Positions 56,666 through 64,000 of a stretch of DNA of 64,000 nucleotides are shown piece by piece (the stretch's first letter is position 1; each line of letters opens with the position of its first letter). Origin of the DNA: Pedobacter sp. BAL39 (GTDB lineage Bacteria; Bacteroidota; Bacteroidia; Sphingobacteriales; Sphingobacteriaceae); contig NZ_ABCM01000017.1 of NCBI RefSeq assembly GCF_000170795.1, positions 1 through 64,000 of the forward strand, given 5' to 3'. Position numbers and translations under genes: made by a program. Under the pieces are notes generated by a model. The model had not been told where the DNA came from. It searched no databases and saw nothing but the letters and a program-made list of their open reading frames with translations.

Positions 56666-57041
56666 TTCACACCGCGCTGTTGAAAATGCTCTAGGGTTTG
56701 GTCATGAGAAAATATCTATTTATCTCACATTACCATTCTAACCCTGCATTCACACCGCGCTGTTGAAAATGATGTGGGTTTGGCAGTAAGAGAGTATCTA
56801 TCTTTTCCTCACATTACACTAACCCTGCATTCACGCCGCGCTATTGAAAATGCTGTGGGTTTGGCAGTAAGAGAGTATCTATCTTTTCCTCACATTACAC
56901 TAACCCTGCATTCACGCCGCGCTATTGAAAATGCTGTGGGTTTGGCAGTAAGAGAGTATCTATCTTTTCCTCACATTACACTAACCCTGCATTCACGCCG
57001 CGCTATTGAAAATGCTGTGGGGTTTGGTCATGAGAAAATAT
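56666..57041 (+). repeat. 81-bp tandem repeat array
   Basis: About 4.6 copies of an 81-bp unit beginning TTCACGCCGCGCTATTGAAA, with copy starts at 56666 (83 bp, diverged), 56749, 56830, 56911 and 56992 (partial). The copies starting at 56830 and 56911 are identical. The first and the last partial copy share GGTTTGGTCATGAGAAAATA, while middle copies have GGTTTGGCAGTAAGAGAGTA. The unit is a multiple of 3 and reads through as a 27-residue repeat in one frame, but no plausible protein is made there. Not a CRISPR: no variable spacers. Confidence 0.9.
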
Positions 57042-57050
57042 CTTACATGA

Positions 57051-57086
57051 GGACGTGCAAATCTTTCCTTCAAAGATTTGGGGACG
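57051..57086 (+). repeat. 36-nt palindromic element, copy B
   Basis: GGACGTGCAAATCTTTCC then TTCAAAGATTTGGGGACG. It is an inverted counterpart of the element at 54676-54710 and ends one base before a possible ATG (57088) of the divIC-like gene. Confidence 0.8.
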
Positions 57087-57117
57087 AATGGAAGATATTT
57101 TTGATATCTTTGTTGGT

Positions 57118-57417
57118 ATGGAACGTCTGCTGGAACTCATACGCAATAAATACTTCCTCTCTGTGGCAGCTTTTATTGTATGGATGTTATTCTTCGATAA
57201 GAACGACATGATTTCTCAATACGAGTACAGGTCTGTGGTGAACAAGCTGCAGGAAGAGAAGGACTTCTATGAGAAGGAGACGGCCCAGGTTAAAAAAGAC
57301 CTGAATGAGCTGAATTCGAACCTCAACACAGCAGAGAAGTTTGCGCGTGAAAAATACTTCATGAAGAAAGACAATGAGGATGTTTTCGTAATCGTGAAGG
57401 AAGCCCCGAAAGACTAA
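57118..57417 (+). CDS. DivIC/FtsB-like septum formation protein
   Basis: A 99-residue bitopic membrane protein: MERLLELIRNKYF, one helix (FLSVAAFIVWMLFFDKN, about 13-29), then a coiled coil (VVNKLQEEKDFYEKETAQVK) and a short C-terminal part (EKYFMKKDNEDVFVIVKEA). This is the shape of FtsB/DivIC in the divisome. Start choice: ATG at 57118 matches the usual family N-terminus and follows a TATCTTTG box by 6 bp; an in-frame ATG at 57088 would add 10 residues and has GGGG upstream. Its neighbour in many Bacteroidota is enolase, so the segment in between may be inserted. Confidence 0.85.
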   Translation: MERLLELIRNKYFLSVAAFIVWMLFFDKNDMISQYEYRSVVNKLQEEKDFYEKETAQVKKDLNELNSNLNTAEKFAREKYFMKKDNEDVFVIVKEAPKD

Positions 57418-58025
57418 TATCCGAACTTAGGTAGTGCCAGTTTGAAGCGCACTGCGATAATCCTCAGGACGAAGATGAAGGCAATTACGATAATGGTATT
57501 GATCTCTTCTGTCAAATTAAACGATTTCAGTAAAAAGTAAAGTATCCCACCCAGGATGCAGGCCGTGGCATAGATTTCCTTTCTGAAGATGAGGGGAATT
57601 GTATTCAGCAGCGTATCGCGGATGATACCACCAAAGCACCCGGTGATGGTACCCAGAGCGATGCAGATGCCGGGACTCAGTCCAAACATAATCCCTTTCT
57701 GTATACCGAGGAGTGTAAACAAACCGAGCCCCATGGAGTCGAACATAAAAAGTGTGACCTTAAACTTTTTAATTTGTGTTTTGAAGAAGATGGTCGCAAA
57801 GGAAGTGAGCAAAATCAGCAGACAGTAGTTCACATCGCGCATCCATGCCACAGGAGTATCCCCAAGAAGTAAATCCCGCAACGTACCACCCCCAATGGAA
57901 GTCACAAAGGCAATGATGAGCACACCGAAAGGATCAAGCCTGCGTTGCATTGCCGCGAAGGAGCCCGAGATGGCGAAAGAGATGGTGCCGAGGGTCTCAA
58001 TGGTTTCCATTGTGCTGATTTCCAT
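57414..58025 (-). CDS. TRIC-family cation channel (YicG/UPF0126)
   Basis: A 203-residue membrane protein with six to seven helices and the two internally repeated UPF0126 motifs, GGGTLRDLLLG (about 45-55) and GGIIRDTLLN (about 133-142). Bacterial TRIC proteins are trimeric potassium-permeable channels. The 3' end overlaps the convergent divIC-like gene by 4 bp. Two ATGs, at 58025 and 58010, are possible starts; the second begins just before the first helix. It is followed closely by the end of the large membrane gene upstream on the same strand (10 bp). Confidence 0.9.
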   Translation of the reverse strand: MEISTMETIETLGTISFAISGSFAAMQRRLDPFGVLIIAFVTSIGGGTLRDLLLGDTPVAWMRDVNYCLLILLTSFATIFFKTQIKKFKVTLFMFDSMGLGLFTLLGIQKGIMFGLSPGICIALGTITGCFGGIIRDTLLNTIPLIFRKEIYATACILGGILYFLLKSFNLTEEINTIIVIAFIFVLRIIAVRFKLALPKFGY

Positions 58026-58035
58026 ATCCTATACT

Positions 58036-60126
58036 TTAAATTTCGCCATTTCTCTTTCTGAAGAACCATTCCAGTGTGAGTAGGAACATGACCATAGCAA
58101 AGAGCCATTTAAAATTAATCAGTTCCTCGTATTTGCGGTCTTCAAAACTTAAGGTCTTGATCTGTTCGTTGGCCTTGAGGTCATCAGCGATAGCCGATAG
58201 CTGCCGGGGCATATACATCTTTCCATTGGTTTGCTGTGACATGTTGCTGAGGAGCTGATGATTTGCAATCGTTTGTTGATATTCCAGCACCATGGCATTG
58301 ATGTAAAACGCACCATCAGCCTGGTATTTTTTATCGCCAAGGGTAGTGCTGGCATTGAAGGTATAATTTCCTGCCGGCAACAATCCCGCATCCAGCTGAT
58401 AGGCAGCGCTGGTTCTTGAAAACAAGAAAGTGAAAATTTTACCATCCTGGTTTTTGAGGCGGATATTGACATCCGGTGTATTTACAGCAACATAACTGTC
58501 GTTATAAAGCACGGCATTAATCAGCACATGTTCATTTTCATTGAATGTATTTTTCGAAGGAGTGACCTTAAACTTCCGCAGATCGTCTTTTGCTACAAGG
58601 TACTGCACGGTCTGCGACAGGAGATTGTTTACTACAGATGGGGTGATTCCATCTTTGGCTTCCGACAATTTCCATCGCCAGATGCCCTCCCCCATCAGGT
58701 AGCCCGATTTCCTTCCATTTTCATTCATAAAAAACAGCTGTGGTGCTCCTGTTTTAATTTTGCCAATCCGTTGGCTTAAGGCAATCATGCCATTGCCATT
58801 CACTTTAAGTACACCCATCGGCACTTGCAGCGGGTCGAACCCATTGATGACTTTTACGGCGCCTGCATCCAATCCAAATTGTGTGAAATCTGCATTTACT
58901 TCCGCAAAGGCTTCCTGCAGGGTATTGTTGTTGCCGCTAAAACTAACCTGCGATTGCAGCTGGTTAAAGCGGCTGGTATTACTTTGTGCACCAATCACAT
59001 ACCAGACAGGGGTATTTACTGAACCGAGCTTCTGCAGGAATGCCGCAGCATGATTGTCCACATCAGGCAACTGGTAGAGAATCACCAGTCCGAAGTCTTT
59101 AGGATCAAGAGCATTCAGTTCTTCGGCGACAGCAACCTTCAGTTCGTAATTTTTATGTGCAGCAAGCGACTGCCTGATGGTCGCAATATCAGGATGTGCA
59201 GCTCCCGCAGCAATCAGGATCTTCTGTCTCCCGTCAATAACTTCTATAAAAAACTGCCGGGTATTATTTTGCTCAGAAACCTCGTTACCGATAGGGCTCA
59301 GCGATACAACATATTTCCTAAGCCCGGTTTTTGTGGCTTTCAGAGGGATGGAGATGGTTTTTGCAAAGGCACTGGTATTGATGTCCAGGCTCCCCTGATA
59401 AACCTCTTTGCCGTCTTCAGTTACGGAGATGCGTGACCTGGCGCCTTTACTTTCAAAGGCTTCGGCCTGTAGCTCTATGGTAAATTCATTATTCAGATAA
59501 ACCAGGTTGTTGTAATTGACGTTGGCCACACTAACGTCTCTCCTGGGGATGGTATCTCCCAGAGCAACGGTATATATGGGCGCCTTTAGCTGTTGAATAT
59601 CGTACAGCGGACTTCCTCCGCTGTTAAAAATGCCATCACTGGCAAGAATGACCGCTCCGACATTCCTGTTGAGGTATTCATCCTTTAAGCGGTTCAAAAA
59701 AGTGGTGGCGTTACTAAGTTTACCCTGATTCTTAAAATCAAACCCTGGTTTAATGCTATCGCTAAAATTGTAAACTTTAACTTCATATTCAGACGAAAGA
59801 CGTTTGGCAAGCGCCTGTAACTGCGTCTCGTAGGCCTTTCTGTCAAAATCCGGTGGGCTAACATGGTTCACCGAAAGAGAATTGTCCTGACCAATAATGA
59901 TCAATGGTTTCTGAAGGGTGTAGCTTACCTTTTTGACCAATGGAAAAAATAACAGCCATCCGATGATGGTGATGGTCAGCGCCCGCAGTACAGCTAAGCC
60001 TATCCGAAGTTTTGGCTCCAGGTGTGGTGTCCTACGATAAAACAGGTAGGCAAGCAGCATGCCCAGAATGAGACAGCCAATTAAAGCCAGTATTGTCGTA
60101 ATGTGAAAAGCATCGCCCATAAGCAT
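58036..60126 (-). CDS. Membrane protein with VWA-like and amidotransferase-like domains
   Basis: A 696-residue protein. Two membrane helices at the N-terminus (ILALIGCLILGMLLAYLFY; IGLAVLRALTITIIGWLLFF) precede a long periplasmic part, with one helix at the very end (NFKWLFAMVMFLLTLEWFF). The N-terminal soluble region contains IIIGQDNSLSVN (near 70) and VGAVILASDGIFNSGGSPL, a von Willebrand A-like fold with an imperfect metal motif; later VINGFDPLQV and PGNYTF-type strands follow. Such proteins (DUF4159/BatA-like relatives) occur in Bacteroidota with unknown function. Start at 60126 is chosen before the first helix; the longer frame to 60216 adds an unlikely Cys-rich stretch. Confidence 0.72.
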   Translation of the reverse strand: MLMGDAFHITTILALIGCLILGMLLAYLFYRRTPHLEPKLRIGLAVLRALTITIIGWLLFFPLVKKVSYTLQKPLIIIGQDNSLSVNHVSPPDFDRKAYETQLQALAKRLSSEYEVKVYNFSDSIKPGFDFKNQGKLSNATTFLNRLKDEYLNRNVGAVILASDGIFNSGGSPLYDIQQLKAPIYTVALGDTIPRRDVSVANVNYNNLVYLNNEFTIELQAEAFESKGARSRISVTEDGKEVYQGSLDINTSAFAKTISIPLKATKTGLRKYVVSLSPIGNEVSEQNNTRQFFIEVIDGRQKILIAAGAAHPDIATIRQSLAAHKNYELKVAVAEELNALDPKDFGLVILYQLPDVDNHAAAFLQKLGSVNTPVWYVIGAQSNTSRFNQLQSQVSFSGNNNTLQEAFAEVNADFTQFGLDAGAVKVINGFDPLQVPMGVLKVNGNGMIALSQRIGKIKTGAPQLFFMNENGRKSGYLMGEGIWRWKLSEAKDGITPSVVNNLLSQTVQYLVAKDDLRKFKVTPSKNTFNENEHVLINAVLYNDSYVAVNTPDVNIRLKNQDGKIFTFLFSRTSAAYQLDAGLLPAGNYTFNASTTLGDKKYQADGAFYINAMVLEYQQTIANHQLLSNMSQQTNGKMYMPRQLSAIADDLKANEQIKTLSFEDRKYEELINFKWLFAMVMFLLTLEWFFRKRNGEI

Positions 60127-60231
60127 TTGAGTAAAGATGCTAAATTTTAAAAAAATACGGCTAATTTGTTTGCATAAAAGGCAGGCACAGGATGAAAATG
60201 TTATCTTTAAATTCATTAGAGACTCCGGCCC

Positions 60232-61011
60232 ATGAAAGACCTACTTTGCTCCTTACTACTGATATTGATGATCCACTCGCAGCCTGACAAAACTGACATT
60301 CCCCCTGCAGCATCTTCCCATGATGGCAGCGAAGGTTTTAAAAAGCGGCAACTTACATTCCCGAGAGTAAAAGCTGCTTATCAGGATACCTGGAAGCCGA
60401 TGCAGAAGGCACTTTTGGAAGCGAAAATTCCAGCAGGGTCCGAGCTGCTGATCATGGCTTATAAAAAAGAGGGAATGCTGGAAGTCTGGATGAAACCAAA
60501 AGGAACATCGCGTTACCAGTTGTTTCGCAGTTATGGTTTCTGCGCGCGCTCAGGGGTTTTAGGGCCCAAGGTTCAGGAAGGTGATTACCAGACACCAGAG
60601 GGCTTTTACGAAATCAACGCTTTCAACCCTCAAAGCAACTTTCACCTTTCACTCGGGGTAAGTTATCCCAATGCAGTTGATCTTGCAAGGAGCGGTACTA
60701 AAAAGCCTGGAGGAGAGATTTATATCCATGGTAACTGTGTCACGGTCGGATGTGTTCCACTGACAGATGAAAAGATCAAAGAAGTATACCTATTGGCTAT
60801 AGAAGCCAGGAATGCTGGTCAGCAGCGAATTCCGGTTTACATGTTCCCGTTCCGGATGAATGAGGTGAACTTTGAGAAAAATGCAAAACAATTCCCTCAG
60901 TTCAGGAACTTCTGGGCTTCAATGAAAACAGGATATCAATATTTTGAAAGCCGCAAAACGCTGCCACAGATCAGGGTCAAATCAGGGCAGTATCAGATAT
61001 CCAAAGAATGA
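60232..61011 (+). CDS. L,D-transpeptidase-family protein (YafK-like)
   Basis: A 259-residue exported protein (short signal peptide, MKDLLCSLLLILMIHSQPDK). The YkuD-type catalytic core is seen as YIHGNCVTVGCVPLTDEKI with Cys174 and the conserved His upstream in HG. Before it lies GDYQTPEGFYEINAFNPQSN and FHLSLGVSYPNAVD, matching the YafK group, which acts on peptidoglycan-lipoprotein links in E. coli. It should therefore cleave or form meso-diaminopimelate crosslinks in the periplasm. It is divergent from the VWA-like gene by 105 bp. Confidence 0.9.
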   Translation: MKDLLCSLLLILMIHSQPDKTDIPPAASSHDGSEGFKKRQLTFPRVKAAYQDTWKPMQKALLEAKIPAGSELLIMAYKKEGMLEVWMKPKGTSRYQLFRSYGFCARSGVLGPKVQEGDYQTPEGFYEINAFNPQSNFHLSLGVSYPNAVDLARSGTKKPGGEIYIHGNCVTVGCVPLTDEKIKEVYLLAIEARNAGQQRIPVYMFPFRMNEVNFEKNAKQFPQFRNFWASMKTGYQYFESRKTLPQIRVKSGQYQISKE

Positions 61012-61182
61012 CACAACTTTAAACAACCCACATTTAACTTCTTAAACAACAACTTCTATTTACACATCTACAGCCTAAAAAAATAGCTTAAAAAGACACA
61101 ATAAAGCACTATAATTAATAATTAAGATATTTTTATTATTCTATAAGATTTTTTATACGTATAATTGTGTGAATAGATTTAT

Positions 61183-62061
61183 ATGGAAGCGCAGTCTTAC
61201 AACAATGATAATATCCTTTCGCAGGCGAAATTATACGATAAAATCGTAAAGGAAAATATACATAAAGTTTTGCCTGAATTGATAAGGGACATACTGGGAA
61301 TAGTTATCGCAAAGCAGGAGGATTTGCAAGAGAGTCTACAATATACAACGGAAAGAATTCCTGATCAACTTTGCAAAATAACTGACATTCAGGGAAACAC
61401 TTATATACTGCAGCTCGAATGGCAGTCAGAAGACGATCCATCTATGCAGGACAGGATGCTGACATACAGAGCAATGTTGCGCCGTAAGTATGGAATGGTT
61501 GTAAAGCAGTACGTCATCTTCCTTGCGCGGGAAAAATCCAGTATGTCCGATTTTATTGAAGAAGAGAATCTAAAATTCAGTTATTCTTTAATCCCTTTAC
61601 AAAAATATAGCCACAGAATATTCTTAGATTCAAAATCACCAGAACAGAAACTGCTTGCCATATTCGGCAACTTTGATACTACCCCTCCGGTAGATGTAAT
61701 TAAAGAAATTTTACAGGGTGTGACAGCACATAAAAAAGGTCAATTGAATACAAACCGCTATGTAAAGCAACTTAGAGCATTAGTACAATTACGCAAACTT
61801 AATAAAGAATTTAAAACAGCTATGGCAATCACAACGAAGTTTAAAATAGAAGAGGACGCTTATTACCAGGAGGGCATTGAAACGGGTATTGAAAAGGGTA
61901 TCAAAAGGGGCATTGAAAAAACCAAACGCGAGGTAATCGAAGGTTTGATCACTCAAACTAGTCTTTCTAATGAAATTATAGTGCAGGCAACAAAAACAAC
62001 ACTTTCTTTTGTTAGGGAAATCCGTGAAAAGCTGGATGCTCAGGGAAGTTTACAATCATAA
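61183..62061 (+). CDS. Rpn/PD-(D/E)XK nuclease-family putative transposase
   Basis: A 292-residue protein of the Rpn (YhgA-like) recombination-promoting nuclease group. The nuclease core shows LSQAKLYDKIVKENIHKVLP, then ILQLEWQSEDDPSMQDRML (the E-x-Q catalytic region) and KYGMVVKQYVIFLA. The C-terminus has the GIETGIEKGIKRGIEK repeat common in this group. Rpn proteins promote recA-independent recombination in E. coli. The upstream 170 bp are very AT-rich compared with neighbours. No terminal inverted repeats are visible, so mobility is not shown; it probably entered as a single cargo-like gene. Confidence 0.85.
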   Translation: MEAQSYNNDNILSQAKLYDKIVKENIHKVLPELIRDILGIVIAKQEDLQESLQYTTERIPDQLCKITDIQGNTYILQLEWQSEDDPSMQDRMLTYRAMLRRKYGMVVKQYVIFLAREKSSMSDFIEEENLKFSYSLIPLQKYSHRIFLDSKSPEQKLLAIFGNFDTTPPVDVIKEILQGVTAHKKGQLNTNRYVKQLRALVQLRKLNKEFKTAMAITTKFKIEEDAYYQEGIETGIEKGIKRGIEKTKREVIEGLITQTSLSNEIIVQATKTTLSFVREIREKLDAQGSLQS

Positions 62062-62100
62062 AAATGCCCCCAAGAAGTGTCTAACTTTTTGGGGGCATTT
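62062..62100. terminator. Terminator after the Rpn gene
   Basis: AAATGCCCCCAA (62062-62073) pairs with TTGGGGGCATTT (62089-62100) around a loop, with further pairing inside. It begins at the Rpn stop codon. Confidence 0.75.
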
Positions 62101-62170
62101 CAAATTGTGCAACATCTAAAGACTTTTTCTATGATTTCTGTGGTGTTACTAATGTTATTTCTATTGGAGG

Positions 62171-62914
62171 TTACAACATACCACCGCAAACAGACAATAC
62201 CTGTCCGGTTACGTAAGCACTCATGTCTGAAGCCAGGAATACGCATACATTGGCAACATCTTCAGGTTCACCTGCTCTTTTCAAAGGAATCCCTTCTTCC
62301 CATCCTTTAACCACTTTAGGGTCTAGCACGTCCGTCATTTCTGTGCGGATAAATCCTGGAGCTACCACATTCGTACGGATGTTACGTGAGCCAAGTTCTT
62401 TTGCGAGCGACTTAGAGAATCCGATGATACCTGCTTTTGAAGCAGCGTAGTTGGCCTGTCCGGCATTTCCCTGCACCCCTACTACAGAGCTCATGTTGAT
62501 GATGGATCCTTTGCGTGCCTTCATCATTACTTTTGAGGCTGCTTTTGATACATTGAAAACAGACTTCAGGTTGACGTTGATCACATCATCCCATTGCTCT
62601 TCGCTCATGCGCATCAGTAAGCCATCCTTTGTGATTCCCGCATTGTTCACCACGATATCTAAAGAACCAAAATCAGCAACGATATCATTGATCAGTTTTT
62701 CAGCTTCGTCAAACTTGGAAGCATCAGAACGATACCCTTTGATCTGTGTACCGTACACTTCAAGTTCTTTCTCCAGCGCCTCGCCTTTTTCTACTGACGA
62801 CAGGTAAGTAAAAGCAACCTTCGCACCTTGTTCTGCAAATTTCTCTGCTATTTTACGACCAATTCCTTTGGAAGCGCCGGTCACTAATGCTGTTTTTCCT
62901 TCTAATAATTTCAT
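62171..62914 (-). CDS. fabG: 3-oxoacyl-[acyl-carrier-protein] reductase
   Basis: A 247-residue short-chain dehydrogenase of fatty-acid elongation, NADPH-dependent. Clear marks: LEGKTALVTGASKGIGRKIA (cofactor), IVVNNAGITKDGLLMRM, the YAASK active-site motif (QANYAASKAGIIGFSKSL) with Tyr and Lys, and IRTNVVAPGFIRTEMTDVL. The start at 62914 gives the normal FabG length; the longer frame to 62998 adds residues not typical of FabG. The upstream neighbour is an agmatine deiminase gene, 44 bp apart. Confidence 0.96.
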   Translation of the reverse strand: MKLLEGKTALVTGASKGIGRKIAEKFAEQGAKVAFTYLSSVEKGEALEKELEVYGTQIKGYRSDASKFDEAEKLINDIVADFGSLDIVVNNAGITKDGLLMRMSEEQWDDVINVNLKSVFNVSKAASKVMMKARKGSIINMSSVVGVQGNAGQANYAASKAGIIGFSKSLAKELGSRNIRTNVVAPGFIRTEMTDVLDPKVVKGWEEGIPLKRAGEPEDVANVCVFLASDMSAYVTGQVLSVCGGML

Positions 62915-62958
62915 TATGATTTTGTTTGTTTTGGAAATGTTTTCTTTCTTTTTTGTGA

Positions 62959-64000
62959 TTACTGATTGGTCAGGGCTGGCTCCTGCTGACTCAGGCAATG
63001 GAAGCTGCCCAGACCCCAGATGATGTCTGTAGAATCTATCCCTACAACCTTTCTGTCTGGAAAAGCGTCCTGGATAATTTTTAATGCTTTCTCATCATTT
63101 ACATCCCTGAACGTCGGTACAATTACCGCAGCATTTGCGATGTAGAAATTAGCATAAGAAGCCGGAAGACGTGTATCCTCATGGATGACTGGTGAAGGCA
63201 TCGGCAGCTTGATGATGTTCAGTGGTTTTCCACTGAGCAGACGCATGCCTTTCAAGGTCTCCAGGTTCTCCTGCAGCAGGATATAGTTCTCATCAAGCGG
63301 GTTGCTTTCCACGACGGTGAGCACCGTATCTTCGTTGACGAAGCGTGTGATGTCGTCGATATGACCATCGGTATCATCCCCAACAATACCATCTCCCAGC
63401 CACAGTACCTGCTCCGCGCCATAAAACTCCATCAGGTATTGTTCAATCTCTTCTTTTTTGAGGTGTGGATTTCTGTTTTCATTCAGCAGACAGGCCGTTG
63501 TGGTCAGGATCGTTCCTGCCCCATTAAATTCCACAGAACCACCTTCCATTACAATCTCAGGAAGATATAAGGGCAGGTTAAAGCGCTCTGCTATTTTCGT
63601 CGGGATGACATCATCCAGATCAAATGGAGGATATTTCCCTCCCCAGGCATTATAACCCCAGTCGACGACTGCTTTTTGATCAGCAGCCTCATTCAACAGG
63701 AATGCAGGGCCATGGTCGCGGCACCATGCATCATTGGTAGGCTGCATGTAAAATTCGATCTGACTCAGGTCAGCACCAGCTTTTTCCAGTTCAGCGATAG
63801 CGAAAACCTTCGTTTCTTCATCGTTGATGTTGATCCGTACTTTTTCCCCTTCAGCTACGATTTTAATAAACTCGCAGTAAGGCGCATAGATGGTCTCAAT
63901 TTTCCCCGGCCATGAAGCCTCCTTATGCGGCCAGCTCAGCCATGTAGCCTCATGCTTAGCCCATTCTGCAGGAAAGCGGTATCCGGCCTTTCTAGGGCTA
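62959..64000 (-). CDS. Agmatine deiminase (5' end cut by window)
   Basis: The frame is open through the window edge, so the true start lies beyond 64000. Seen motifs: AEWAKHEATWLSWPH near the visible N-terminus, NDAWCRDHGPAFLL (guanidino-binding Asp/Arg/His), DGHIDDITRFV and WGLGSFHCLSQQEP with the catalytic Cys. These belong to the peptidylarginine deiminase-like agmatine deiminase family, which makes N-carbamoylputrescine and ammonia. It would link arginine-derived agmatine to putrescine synthesis. An internal ATG at 63747 is not the start. Confidence 0.92.
   Translation of the reverse strand, partial: SPRKAGYRFPAEWAKHEATWLSWPHKEASWPGKIETIYAPYCEFIKIVAEGEKVRININDEETKVFAIAELEKAGADLSQIEFYMQPTNDAWCRDHGPAFLLNEAADQKAVVDWGYNAWGGKYPPFDLDDVIPTKIAERFNLPLYLPEIVMEGGSVEFNGAGTILTTTACLLNENRNPHLKKEEIEQYLMEFYGAEQVLWLGDGIVGDDTDGHIDDITRFVNEDTVLTVVESNPLDENYILLQENLETLKGMRLLSGKPLNIIKLPMPSPVIHEDTRLPASYANFYIANAAVIVPTFRDVNDEKALKIIQDAFPDRKVVGIDSTDIIWGLGSFHCLSQQEPALTNQ

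Noticed and set aside
56666-57041. CRISPR array
   Set aside because: The period is 81 bp with no variable spacers and no cas genes in the window.
56774-57211. Repeat protein of 145 residues
   Set aside because: It is only the translation of the tandem array running into another frame of the divIC-like gene; no start signal or family.

Overview
The window looks like a chromosomal segment of a Bacteroidota bacterium, most likely a Pedobacter-like member of the Sphingobacteriaceae. Supporting signs are two SusC/SusD pairs, an ECF sigma/FecR pair driving a SusC with an STN domain, rpsF-rpsR-rplI without ssb, homodimeric-type NADP isocitrate dehydrogenase, TAnnTTTG promoter boxes, many Bacteroidota-only hypothetical proteins, and enolase near a divIC-like gene. 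The species is inferred from gene content; no search was run.

Layout. 0.1-3.7 kb: secreted esterase and two tandem PqiA-like membrane proteins. 4.0-8.2 kb: a methylcitrate-cycle operon (prpB-prpC-prpD) between two identical tRNA-Phe genes, each with the same type of terminator hairpin. 8.4-12.3 kb: a two-gene Fe-S (HdrD/GlpC-like) electron-transfer module overlapping an MBL-fold hydrolase, then two small conserved proteins. 12.3-20.7 kb (minus strand): ECF sigma, FecR, SusC, SusD, isoaspartyl peptidase and cyanophycinase, a tightly packed locus that looks like a peptide-polymer counterpart of a polysaccharide utilization locus. 20.8-28.3 kb: housekeeping genes (mtgA, ribosomal S6/S18/L9, dnaX, icd) with small unknowns; dnaX carries an A10 run followed by a -1 frame stop, suggesting a gamma/tau switch. 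28.4-36 kb: a TonB receptor, a short SSB paralogue with a 17-bp palindromic site upstream, an Rrf2 regulator with its oxidoreductase partner and matching operators, and an unrecognised two-gene pair. 36.1-47.6 kb: an AraC-Ogt repair fusion, a 7TM sensor fused to a transposase-type zinc ribbon, and a SusC-SusD-GH3-GH30 locus probably for beta-1,6/1,3-glucan. 47.6-54.7 kb: lipoprotein, pseudouridine synthase, panB, carA, an ABC exporter and eno. 54.7-57.1 kb: an accessory segment with an unknown protein, an 81-bp tandem repeat array and an inverted pair of 35-nt palindromic elements at its borders. 57.1-64 kb: divIC-like gene, TRIC channel, a VWA-like membrane protein, an L,D-transpeptidase, an Rpn-type nuclease, fabG and a truncated agmatine deiminase.

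The genes most clearly working together are: sigma, FecR, SusCD and two secreted peptidases (sense, import and cleave beta-aspartyl polymer); SusCD, GH3 and GH30 (import and hydrolyse beta-glucan, with a strong terminator after susD that should lower enzyme expression relative to the transporter); and prpBCD (propionyl-CoA disposal). Coordinates for several genes use a start inside the longest open frame, chosen from the signal peptide or family N-terminus.
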